From: Arsenophonus sp. aPb
GTDB taxonomy: Bacteria > Pseudomonadota > Gammaproteobacteria > Enterobacterales > Enterobacteriaceae
Assembly (NCBI RefSeq): GCF_029873475.1
Contig: NZ_CP123499.1
Location: forward strand, 620,001 to 684,000
Direction: 5' to 3'
DNA length: 64,000 nt
Below the pieces are notes generated by a model. It saw only the letters and a list, made by a program, of their open reading frames with translations, did no database searches and was not told where the DNA came from. Every line of letters begins with the position of its first letter. The first letter of the stretch is position 1. The translations under genes and the position numbers were made by a program. Below are positions 1-7,693 of this stretch, in pieces.

Positions 1-492
1 CCGGAAGTAAAAACGATAGCTAAAGGCCAGCAAATTGGTTTTGTTGGGCTTGAATTATCAGTAATACCACTGGCAGATGAGTATAAAATCACTCAGCAAT
101 ATGGTCCGTTTTATGCGCTGTATCAGGCAACGGATAAAACGTGGCAATTAATGAAATTGACAGTAAGCATGATAGGTAAATTGGTTACCGGTGATATTAA
201 ACTTAATAATCTTAGCGGACCTGTTTCTATTGCAAAAGGGGCCGGCATTTCCGCTGAGTCCGGGTTAGTGTATTATCTGATGTTTATTGCATTAATTAGT
301 GTCAATTTAGGGATCATTAACCTGTTTCCTTTGCCTGTATTAGATGGTGGGCACTTACTTTTCTTGTTAATCGAAAAGATTAAAGGAGAGCCAGTGTCTG
401 AGCGTGTACAAGACTTCAGCTATCGTATTGGTGCTATTGCATTGATATTATTAATGGGGCTTGCACTTTTCAATGATTTCTCTCGTCTTTAA
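1..492 (+). CDS. rseP: RseP, site-2 zinc metalloprotease (3' part; gene starts before the window)
   Basis: C-terminal 163 residues of the inner-membrane intramembrane protease that cleaves anti-sigma factor RseA and clears signal-peptide remnants. The frame is open from base 1, so the HExxH site lies outside the window. Visible are the end of the second PDZ domain, the 'NLSGPVSIAKGAG' segment, a membrane segment and the conserved 'PLPVLDGGHLL' motif, whose Asp is a zinc ligand in site-2 proteases. The ending 'ALFNDFSRL' is as in Enterobacterales RseP. It ends 33 bp before bamA, matching the usual rseP-bamA-skp order. Confidence 0.96.
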   Translation, partial: PEVKTIAKGQQIGFVGLELSVIPLADEYKITQQYGPFYALYQATDKTWQLMKLTVSMIGKLVTGDIKLNNLSGPVSIAKGAGISAESGLVYYLMFIALISVNLGIINLFPLPVLDGGHLLFLLIEKIKGEPVSERVQDFSYRIGAIALILLMGLALFNDFSRL

Positions 493-525
493 GAGAGAGA
501 CTAGTTAGGAATACTCATAACAACA

Positions 526-2934
526 ATGGCGATGAAAAAGTTGCTCATAGCATCGCTGCTATTTGGCAGCGCCACTGCATACGGTTCAGACGGGTTTGTA
601 GTACAAGATATTCATTTTGAAGGACTTCAGCGTGTCGCCGTTGGTGCAGCACTATTGAATATGCCGGTTCGGGTAGGAGATACGATTAATAATGACGATA
701 TAGGTCGTACTATTCGAGCGCTATTTTCAACTGGTAATTTCGAAGATGTTAGAGTTTTGCGTGATGGAAATACGCTAATTGTTCAAGTAAAAGAGCGGCC
801 AACCATTGCAAGCATCACATTCTCTGGTAATAAGTCAGTTAAAGACGATTTATTAAAGCAAAATCTGGAAGCTTCAAATATTCGCGTTGGTGAAGCCCTT
901 GATCGCACTAAGCTTGCGAATATCGAAAAGGGTCTTGAAGATTTTTATTACAGTGTTGGTAAGTATAACGCGACGGTTAAAGCTGTAGTCACACCGCTAC
1001 CGCGTAATCGTGCTGACTTAAAATTAATCTTTTCTGAAGGCGTTTCAGCTAAGATCCAACAAATTAATATCGTCGGTAATAAAGCATTTACCACTGCTGA
1101 ATTGGTAAATCGTTTTCAATTACGTGATGATGTGCCTTGGTGGAATTTTATTGCTGATCAAAAATATCAAAAACAAAAACTAGCTGGCGATTTAGAAACA
1201 CTACGCAGTTTTTATCTCGACCGAGGTTATGCCAAATTTAATATCGACTCAACCAATGTCAGTCTCACACCAGATAAGAAAGGTATTTATGTCACCATCA
1301 ATGTGACAGAGGGCGATAGATATACCATATCAGGCGTTGAATTGAATGGCGAAACCGCTGGTCATTATGATGAAATCAATCAATTAATCACCATCAAACC
1401 TGCTTCGCTTTATAATGGTACTGAAGTCACTAATATGGAGAACAAAATTAAGGATCTCCTTGGCCGTTATGGTTATGCCTATCCCCGTGTTATTACCCAA
1501 CCTGAAATCAACGATGAAGATAAAACGGTAAAACTGCATGTGAATGTTGATGCGGGTAGCCGTTTCTATGTTCGCCAAATCCGTTTTGTCGGCAATGATG
1601 TTAGTAAAGATTCTGTTTTACGTCGTGAGATGCGTCAAATGGAAGGCGCTTGGTTAGGCAATGATTTGGTTAACTTGGGTAAAGAACGATTAAATCGAAC
1701 TGGTTTTTTTGAGACTGTTGATGTTGAAACGCAACGAGTACCCGGTACACCGGATCAAGTTGATGTTGTCTATAAAGTTAAAGAACGTAATACCGGCTCG
1801 ATGAACTTTGGTATTGGTTTTGGTACTGAGAGTGGTATCAGTTTCCAAGTCGGCGTTCAACAAGAAAACTGGCTTGGTACAGGTAATGCCGTTGGTATTA
1901 GTGCCAGCAAAAATGATTATTCGACTTATGCGGAATTATCATTAACTGACCCTTACTTTACGGTTAATGGGGTTAGCTTAGGTGGGCGATTATTCTATAA
2001 TGATTTTAGTGCCAAGGATGCCGATCTTTCACGCTATAATAATAAAACCTATGGTGTTGATAGTACCTTAAGTTTTCCTTTTAATGAAAATAATGCATTT
2101 CGAATCGGAGCAGGTTTTGTTCATAACTCCCTATCTGATATGAAAGCTCAAGTTGGCATGTGGCGTTATTTACAAAGTATGGGTGAAAATCTCAATTTTG
2201 ATGATAAAGCGCGCTATAATGCTAATGATTTTACCCTTAATTTAGGCTGGACTTATAATAACTTGGATCGTGGTTTCTTCCCGACAGCGGGGAATAAAAC
2301 CTCATTAAATAGTAAGATCACTATTCCAGGTTCTAACAATCAGTACTATAAGATTCGGTTTGATACATCGCAATATTATCCGATTGATGAAGATAAAAAA
2401 TGGGTGGTATTAGGTCGAGCACAACTGGGTTATGGTAATGGTTTTGGCGGTAAAGAATTACCGTTTTATGAAAACTTTTATGCTGGTGGTGCCGGAACGG
2501 TACGTGGTTTCCGTTCCAATAATATCGGACCTAAAGCGATTTATCTTGAACAAGATAAAAAAACAGGGCAAATCAATCCAAAATCGGGTAGTCCATCAAC
2601 GGATGCTGTTGGTGGTAATGCAATGGCAACAGCGTCATTAGAATTAATTACGCCAACCCCGTTTATTGATGAAAAGTATGCTAATTCAATCAGAACCTCT
2701 TTCTTTATTGATGCGGGTACTGTTTGGGATTCGAATTGGAGTAACACCCCGGCAAGCTGGAGAGCAGGAATGCCTGACTATGGTAAGGCATCCAATATTC
2801 GAGTTTCGACAGGGATTGCATTACAATGGATGTCACCGCTTGGCCCACTGGTCTTTTCTTATGCCAAGCCAATAAAAGATTATGAAGGTGACAAATCTGA
2901 AGAGTTTCAGTTTAATATCGGTAGGACGTGGTAA
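526..2934 (+). CDS. bamA: BamA, outer-membrane protein assembly factor (Omp85)
   Basis: Essential core of the BAM complex that folds beta-barrel proteins into the outer membrane. 802 residues, close to the usual ~810. It begins with a signal peptide ('MAMKKLLIASLLFGSATAYGS'-like start), followed by five POTRA domains (about residues 22-420) and a C-terminal barrel. The loop-6 'VRGFRS' motif is present, and the chain ends in aromatic Trp, as expected for an outer-membrane protein. Unlike E. coli BamA, the loop-6 region has no cysteine pair. Start is the ATG at 526, matching the family N-terminus. It lies between rseP and skp in what is probably one sigma-E-influenced operon. Confidence 0.98.
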   Translation: MAMKKLLIASLLFGSATAYGSDGFVVQDIHFEGLQRVAVGAALLNMPVRVGDTINNDDIGRTIRALFSTGNFEDVRVLRDGNTLIVQVKERPTIASITFSGNKSVKDDLLKQNLEASNIRVGEALDRTKLANIEKGLEDFYYSVGKYNATVKAVVTPLPRNRADLKLIFSEGVSAKIQQINIVGNKAFTTAELVNRFQLRDDVPWWNFIADQKYQKQKLAGDLETLRSFYLDRGYAKFNIDSTNVSLTPDKKGIYVTINVTEGDRYTISGVELNGETAGHYDEINQLITIKPASLYNGTEVTNMENKIKDLLGRYGYAYPRVITQPEINDEDKTVKLHVNVDAGSRFYVRQIRFVGNDVSKDSVLRREMRQMEGAWLGNDLVNLGKERLNRTGFFETVDVETQRVPGTPDQVDVVYKVKERNTGSMNFGIGFGTESGISFQVGVQQENWLGTGNAVGISASKNDYSTYAELSLTDPYFTVNGVSLGGRLFYNDFSAKDADLSRYNNKTYGVDSTLSFPFNENNAFRIGAGFVHNSLSDMKAQVGMWRYLQSMGENLNFDDKARYNANDFTLNLGWTYNNLDRGFFPTAGNKTSLNSKITIPGSNNQYYKIRFDTSQYYPIDEDKKWVVLGRAQLGYGNGFGGKELPFYENFYAGGAGTVRGFRSNNIGPKAIYLEQDKKTGQINPKSGSPSTDAVGGNAMATASLELITPTPFIDEKYANSIRTSFFIDAGTVWDSNWSNTPASWRAGMPDYGKASNIRVSTGIALQWMSPLGPLVFSYAKPIKDYEGDKSEEFQFNIGRTW

Positions 2935-2989
2935 AACGTCAATTCATCAATTCGCTTGTGGTCAGTTCATAAGAGATAAGGAGTTTAGT

Positions 2990-3481
2990 GTGAAAAAATT
3001 GTGGTGTGCAGCAGGTTTAGGTTTAATTTTATCCGTATCTGCCAGTGCTTATGCAGAGAAAGTTGCCGTTATTAACGTAGGTGAAGTTTTTCAGAACATA
3101 GCGACCAATAAAGCAGTATCTAAGCAACTGGAAAAAGAGTTCAAAGGACGAGCGAATGAGTTGCAAAATATGGAAAAAGACTTACAGGCTCGGGCGGAAA
3201 AATTGCAAAAAAGTGCAGCTAAGCCTAATGAGAAAGATCTGCAAGCGTTTGAGGCTAAACGGACAGATTTTCTTAAAAAAGCACAGCAATTTGAACAAGA
3301 TAACCAGCGTCGTCAGCAAGAAGAGCGCAATAAAATTTTGCAAACTATCAAGACGGCCACCAAAGCTGTTGCTGAGAAAGAGCGTTATGACGTTGTGGTT
3401 GACGCGAGTACGGTTCTCTACCCAGAAAACAGTTCCAACCTGAAAAATATTACCGATCTGGTTATTAAGAAGGTTAAATAA
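2990..3481 (+). CDS. skp: Skp/OmpH periplasmic chaperone
   Basis: Periplasmic holdase that carries unfolded outer-membrane proteins toward BamA. 163 residues. The start is the GTG at 2990, preceded by an AAGGAG site 7-8 bases upstream; an in-frame ATG at 2882 lies inside bamA and has no fitting signal peptide. The GTG start gives a classic signal peptide (KKLWCAAGLGLILSVSASAYA) followed by mature 'EKVAVINVGEVFQ'. The middle (about residues 45-125) is rich in Lys/Glu/Gln, as expected for the coiled-coil tentacles. The chain ends 'LVIKKVK', as in the family. It is followed 3 bp later by lpxD. Confidence 0.96.
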   Translation: MKKLWCAAGLGLILSVSASAYAEKVAVINVGEVFQNIATNKAVSKQLEKEFKGRANELQNMEKDLQARAEKLQKSAAKPNEKDLQAFEAKRTDFLKKAQQFEQDNQRRQQEERNKILQTIKTATKAVAEKERYDVVVDASTVLYPENSSNLKNITDLVIKKVK

Positions 3482-3484
3482 TAA

Positions 3485-4513
3485 ATGGTTTCTATTCGAT
3501 TAGCTGATTTAGCCCAAAAATTGGACGCGCAGTTACATGGTGATGGTAATATTATCATCACCAGTATTGCGCCTATGCATTTAGCGAAGGAAGGGCAAAT
3601 TACTTTTTTATCGGATAGCCGTTACCTAACGCAATTAGCAAAATGTAAAGCTGCTGCTGTGGTATTAAAGCAGAAGGATCTACCAGATAGTACAATAGCA
3701 GCATTAGTGGTTAAAGATCCTTATCTTGCCTATGCGCGATTAGCTCAAATTTTGGATACAACGCCTAAGCCTGCACAAAATATCCATCCTTCTGCAGTTA
3801 TTGCCGAAGATGTTCAGCTCGGTGAAGATGTTGCCGTTGGCGCTAATGCCGTTATCGAGTCAGGGGTGACATTAGGTAATCAGGTTATTATCGGCGCAGG
3901 TTGCTTTATCGGTAAAAATGTCAAGATCGGTCAGTCTACGCGTTTATGGGCAAATGTTTCGATTTATCATAATGTTGAGATAGGCGAACAGTGTCTAATC
4001 CAATCTGGAACAGTCATTGGTTCAGATGGGTTTGGCTATGCAAATGAAAAAGGCCAATGGGTAAAAATACCGCAATTAGGTACAGTTATCATTGGTAATA
4101 ATGTCGAAATCGGTGCTTGTACTACCATTGATCGCGGCGCACTGGACAATACAATTATTGGTAATGGGGTCATCATTGATAACCAATGTCAGATTGCTCA
4201 CAATGTGATTATCGGTGATCATACTGCTATTGCTGGTGGGGTTGTTATGGCCGGTAGTCTGAAAATAGGCCAATATTGTATGATTGGTGGAGCTAGCGTG
4301 ATTAATGGACATATGGAAATTTGTGATAAAGTTACTATAACCGGAATGGGAATGGTAATGCGTCCAATTAGTGAGCCTGGAATATACTCTTCAGGCATTC
4401 CATTACAGCCAAATAAGGTTTGGCGAAAAACAGCCGCTTTAGTCTTGAATATTAACGAAATGGCTAAGCGCCTGAAGGTACTAGAACGTAAGGTATTTAG
4501 TAAAAATAACTAA
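3485..4513 (+). CDS. lpxD: LpxD, UDP-3-O-(3-hydroxyacyl)glucosamine N-acyltransferase
   Basis: Third step of lipid A synthesis: adds the second 3-hydroxyacyl chain to UDP-3-O-acyl-glucosamine. 342 residues, family-typical (~341). It has an N-terminal uridine-binding domain (about 1-100) and then a left-handed beta-helix of hexapeptide repeats ('IIGAGC', 'VKIGQS' type) to about residue 300. The catalytic-region His is in 'QIAHNVIIG'. The C-terminal helix is basic. It starts 3 bp after skp, and a strong hairpin separates it from fabZ. Confidence 0.97.
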   Translation: MVSIRLADLAQKLDAQLHGDGNIIITSIAPMHLAKEGQITFLSDSRYLTQLAKCKAAAVVLKQKDLPDSTIAALVVKDPYLAYARLAQILDTTPKPAQNIHPSAVIAEDVQLGEDVAVGANAVIESGVTLGNQVIIGAGCFIGKNVKIGQSTRLWANVSIYHNVEIGEQCLIQSGTVIGSDGFGYANEKGQWVKIPQLGTVIIGNNVEIGACTTIDRGALDNTIIGNGVIIDNQCQIAHNVIIGDHTAIAGGVVMAGSLKIGQYCMIGGASVINGHMEICDKVTITGMGMVMRPISEPGIYSSGIPLQPNKVWRKTAALVLNINEMAKRLKVLERKVFSKNN

Positions 4514-4537
4514 ATACCATTGTGTAGATTTGTTAAT

Positions 4538-4581
4538 TGCGGCCTGCGGAGTAACCTTATTTAGGGTTAAAGCAGGCCGCA
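4538..4581. repeat. Long inverted repeat between lpxD and fabZ
   Basis: Ten-base arms TGCGGCCTGC (4538-4547) and GCAGGCCGCA (4572-4581) enclose an inner pair AACC/GGTT. The sequence after it has only a weak T-tract (TTATTC), so it may be an attenuator, an RNA-processing stem or a weak terminator rather than a full stop. It is far more GC-rich than its surroundings. fabZ starts 46 bp further on. Confidence 0.5.
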
Positions 4582-4627
4582 TTATTCATATATGATTTTT
4601 TAAATTTAAACAAGAAGAGTCTTTTCT

Positions 4628-5080
4628 ATGAGTGATAAACATACTCTGGATATAGAAGAAATTTTAGGGTTGTTACCCCATCGCTATCCTTTTTTGTTAG
4701 TTGATCGTGTGTTGGATTTTGAAGAAGGTAAATTTTTACGCGCTGTAAAAAATGTCTCTTTTAATGAACCTTTCTTTCAAGGTCATTTTCCTGGTAAACC
4801 CATATTTCCGGGTGTATTAATTCTTGAAGCCATGGCTCAGGCTGCTGGTATTTTAGCCTTCAAGAGTGTCGGAAAATTGGAGCCTGGTGAACTTTATTAT
4901 TTCGCTGGCATTGACGAAGCAAGATTTAAGCATCCGGTACAACCTGGCGACCAGATGATTTTTGAGGTAACGTTTGTTAAAACGAAGCGTGGTTTGACAC
5001 GTTTTGAGGGTATAGCAAAAGTGGGTGATAAAGTTGTATGCGAAGCGACAATGATGTGTGCTCGCAGTCAAGAAGCGTAA
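4628..5080 (+). CDS. fabZ: FabZ, 3-hydroxyacyl-[ACP] dehydratase
   Basis: Dehydrates 3-hydroxyacyl-ACP in fatty acid elongation and competes with LpxA for 3-hydroxymyristoyl-ACP. 150 residues, a hot-dog fold protein. It has the 'LLPHRYPFLLVDRV' start region, the catalytic His in 'GHFPGKPIFPGV' and the catalytic Glu in the following 'LILEAMAQ'. An AAGAGT-type site precedes the ATG. The lpxA start lies 14 bp past the fabZ stop, as expected for the lpxD-fabZ-lpxA-lpxB operon. Confidence 0.97.
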   Translation: MSDKHTLDIEEILGLLPHRYPFLLVDRVLDFEEGKFLRAVKNVSFNEPFFQGHFPGKPIFPGVLILEAMAQAAGILAFKSVGKLEPGELYYFAGIDEARFKHPVQPGDQMIFEVTFVKTKRGLTRFEGIAKVGDKVVCEATMMCARSQEA

Positions 5081-5094
5081 AAATGAGGGCTGAA

Positions 5095-5892
5095 ATGATT
5101 AATAAAACAGCGATTATTCATCCTTCTTCTATTATTGAAGAGGGCGCGATTATCGGTGCGAATGTCCGTATAGGCCCGTTTTGCTATATTGGTTCTCAGG
5201 TTGAAATTGGGGCAGATACCACCCTGAAATCTCATGTGGTTGTCAATGGCAATACTAAAATTGGTTGTAATAACCAGATATTTCAGTTTGTTACGATAGG
5301 TGAAATTAATCAGGATTTAAAATACCAAGGAGAGCCAACTCGTGTTGAGATTGGTGATCGTAATCGCATTAGAGAGAGTTGCACTATTCACCGTGGTACC
5401 CTACAAGGCGGAGGTTTAACCAAAATAGGTAATGATAATCTATTGATGGTAAACACCCATATCGCCCATGATTGTTTGCTAGGCAATTATTGTATAATTG
5501 CTAATAACGGTACGCTTGGTGGACATGTTAAACTGGATGATTATGCCATTATTGGTGGTATGAGTGCGGTGCATCAATTTTGCCAAATTGGTGCTCATGT
5601 TATGGTTGGAGGCTGTTCCGGTGTTGCCCAAGATGTTCCGCCTTATGTCATTGCGCAAGGCAATCATGCGACTCCTTATGGAGTGAATATTGAAGGTTTA
5701 AAACGTCGTGGTTTTGATAAAGAATCACTACATGCGATTAGGAACGCGTATAAAATCCTTTACCGGTGTGGTAAAACGCTAGACGAGGCCAGACAAGAAT
5801 TGGTTGAACTAGGCAAAAATAATCAACAGGTAAAAATACTGAGTGATTTTTTAGAAGATTCAGCGCAATCTAACCGCGGGATTATTCGTTAA
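5095..5892 (+). CDS. lpxA: LpxA, UDP-N-acetylglucosamine acyltransferase
   Basis: First step of lipid A synthesis: O-acylation of UDP-GlcNAc in the cytoplasm. 265 residues from the ATG at 5095 ('MINKTAIIHPSS'), which aligns with the usual LpxA start and has GAGGG 5 bases upstream. ATGs further upstream (5083, 5038) would add residues not found in the family. A left-handed beta-helix runs to about residue 190, with the catalytic His in 'HIAHDC', followed by a C-terminal helical domain including 'GVNIEGLKRRGF'. Confidence 0.96.
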   Translation: MINKTAIIHPSSIIEEGAIIGANVRIGPFCYIGSQVEIGADTTLKSHVVVNGNTKIGCNNQIFQFVTIGEINQDLKYQGEPTRVEIGDRNRIRESCTIHRGTLQGGGLTKIGNDNLLMVNTHIAHDCLLGNYCIIANNGTLGGHVKLDDYAIIGGMSAVHQFCQIGAHVMVGGCSGVAQDVPPYVIAQGNHATPYGVNIEGLKRRGFDKESLHAIRNAYKILYRCGKTLDEARQELVELGKNNQQVKILSDFLEDSAQSNRGIIR

Positions 5893-5917
5893 CAAGCAAC
5901 CTGAATAGGAGAAATCT

Positions 5918-7090
5918 TTGGCGAATAGTCAGCAAGTTGCAATTCAACAACGACCTTTGACTATTGGTCTCGTTGCGGGAGAAACATCAGGCGACATACT
6001 TGGTGCGGGTCTTATTCGTGCGTTAAAACAGCAAGTTCCTAATGCGCGTTTTGTCGGTGTTGCCGGCCCATTAATGCAAGCAGAGGGCTGTGAAGCCTGG
6101 TATGAGATGGAAGAGCTTGCTGTTATGGGGATAGTTGAAGTTTTGGGGCGACTTCCGCGATTATTAAAAATTCGTGTTGACCTAACTAGACGTTTTGCTA
6201 ACTTGCAGCCTGATATATTTGTTGGCATAGATGCGCCTGACTTTAATATTACGCTTGAGAGGAAATTAAAGCAAACAGGGATAAAAACCATTCATTACGT
6301 CAGTCCTTCTGTTTGGGCGTGGAGACAAGATCGTGTTTTCAAGATAGGGGAGGCGACAGATCTGGTGCTTGCTTTGTTACCCTTTGAAAAAAGGTTTTAT
6401 GATCGCTACGACATTCCCTGTCGTTTTATCGGCCATACCATGGCTGATATCATACCGTTACAGCCTGATAAACAGGCAGCCAGAGCACAACTCAGTATAA
6501 CCCATGATGCTAAATGTTTGGCTATTTTACCGGGTAGCCGTCGTGCTGAAATTGAAATGTTGAGTGCAGATTTTTTGCACGCTGCTCAGATTTTGACAAA
6601 AGACTTTCCTCAATTGCAAATCTTAGTTCCTATCGTTAATCAACAGCGTCGGCAGCAATTTGAAGCAATTTATCGAGAGGTTTCACCAACCTTACCACTG
6701 AAAATTTTAGATGGCCAAGCGCGCATAGCGATGATCGCAGCTGATGTCACTTTATTAGCTTCTGGGACAGCATCATTAGAATGTATGTTAGCAAAATGTC
6801 CGATGGTAATTGGATATCGAATGAAGGCAATAACCTATTGGTTAGCTAAGCGCCTGGTTAAAACGCCTTTTATTTCGTTGCCTAATTTATTGGCAGGCGA
6901 AGCATTGGTTAAAGAATTTATTCAGCAAGATTGTCAACCTGAACAATTAGCAGTCTCACTTAAGTCATTACTGAACGACGAAAAAAAGGTTGAGCAGCTA
7001 AAACAGACCTTCTTGCAACTGCATAAAAGTATCCGTTGTCATGCCGATCAACAAGCAGCTGAAGCCATCTTGGAGCTAAGTAAAAAATGA
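5918..7090 (+). CDS. lpxB: LpxB, lipid-A-disaccharide synthase
   Basis: Peripheral-membrane glycosyltransferase (GT19) joining UDP-2,3-diacylglucosamine and lipid X. 390 residues. The start is probably TTG at 5918 with TAGGAGA upstream. The family core begins at 'RPLTIGLVAGETSGDILGAG'. The conserved 'VGIDAPDFN', 'HYVSPSVWAWR' and 'LPGSRRAEIE' segments are present. It overlaps rnhB by 4 bp (ATGA), so the two are translationally coupled. Confidence 0.96.
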   Translation: MANSQQVAIQQRPLTIGLVAGETSGDILGAGLIRALKQQVPNARFVGVAGPLMQAEGCEAWYEMEELAVMGIVEVLGRLPRLLKIRVDLTRRFANLQPDIFVGIDAPDFNITLERKLKQTGIKTIHYVSPSVWAWRQDRVFKIGEATDLVLALLPFEKRFYDRYDIPCRFIGHTMADIIPLQPDKQAARAQLSITHDAKCLAILPGSRRAEIEMLSADFLHAAQILTKDFPQLQILVPIVNQQRRQQFEAIYREVSPTLPLKILDGQARIAMIAADVTLLASGTASLECMLAKCPMVIGYRMKAITYWLAKRLVKTPFISLPNLLAGEALVKEFIQQDCQPEQLAVSLKSLLNDEKKVEQLKQTFLQLHKSIRCHADQQAAEAILELSKK

Positions 7091-7689
7091 ATAATTTTAT
7101 TTATCCTAAAGCTAAGTTTATTGCTGGTGTCGATGAGGTTGGTCGAGGGCCTTTAGTCGGGGCAGTGGTGACAGCGGCTGTGATTTTAGATCCCAAGCAG
7201 CCAATAATAGGACTGGCGGATTCAAAAAAATTAACTGAGAAGCGGCGTAATGCACTCTATATTGAGATTCAAGACAAGGCATTATGTTGGAGTATTGGAC
7301 GCGCAGAGCCCGAAGAGATAGATAAAATCAATATATTACAGGCAACTTTTTTAGCCATGCGCAGAGCAGTGGCAGGACTTACTACTCGGCCTGATATTGT
7401 GTTGGTGGACGGCAATAAGAGCCCTGGCTTTCCTGTACCCTCTCAAGCAATTATTAAAGGTGATAGTTTAGTGCAGGAAATTAGCGCCGCGTCAATATTA
7501 GCGAAAGTGACCCGTGATAGGGAAATGCGAGAGTTAGATATCCTTTTTCCAGAGTATGGTTTTGCTCAACATAAAGGTTACCCAACAGCATTTCATTTAG
7601 AAAAACTGGCTCAGCATGGTGCAACACAGTTTCATCGCAAAAGTTTTGCTCCTGTTCGCCGAGTACTAAATTCTAGAGAGTATAGCTAA
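7087..7689 (+). CDS. rnhB: RNase HII
   Basis: Removes misincorporated ribonucleotides and RNA from RNA-DNA hybrids. 200 residues. It has the N-terminal 'GVDEVGRGPLVG' motif holding the first two metal-binding acids, then 'LADSKKLTEKRR', the central 'LVDGN' Asp and 'SILAKVTRDREM' with another catalytic Asp. The start ATG overlaps the end of lpxB by 4 bp. dnaE starts 4 bp downstream. Confidence 0.97.
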   Translation: MNNFIYPKAKFIAGVDEVGRGPLVGAVVTAAVILDPKQPIIGLADSKKLTEKRRNALYIEIQDKALCWSIGRAEPEEIDKINILQATFLAMRRAVAGLTTRPDIVLVDGNKSPGFPVPSQAIIKGDSLVQEISAASILAKVTRDREMRELDILFPEYGFAQHKGYPTAFHLEKLAQHGATQFHRKSFAPVRRVLNSREYS

Positions 7690-7693
7690 GAAA

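Noticed and set aside
2882..2989. Upstream ATG start for skp at 2882
   Set aside because: It would put 36 residues in front of the signal peptide and lies within bamA; the GTG at 2990 has a good ribosome site and matches the family.
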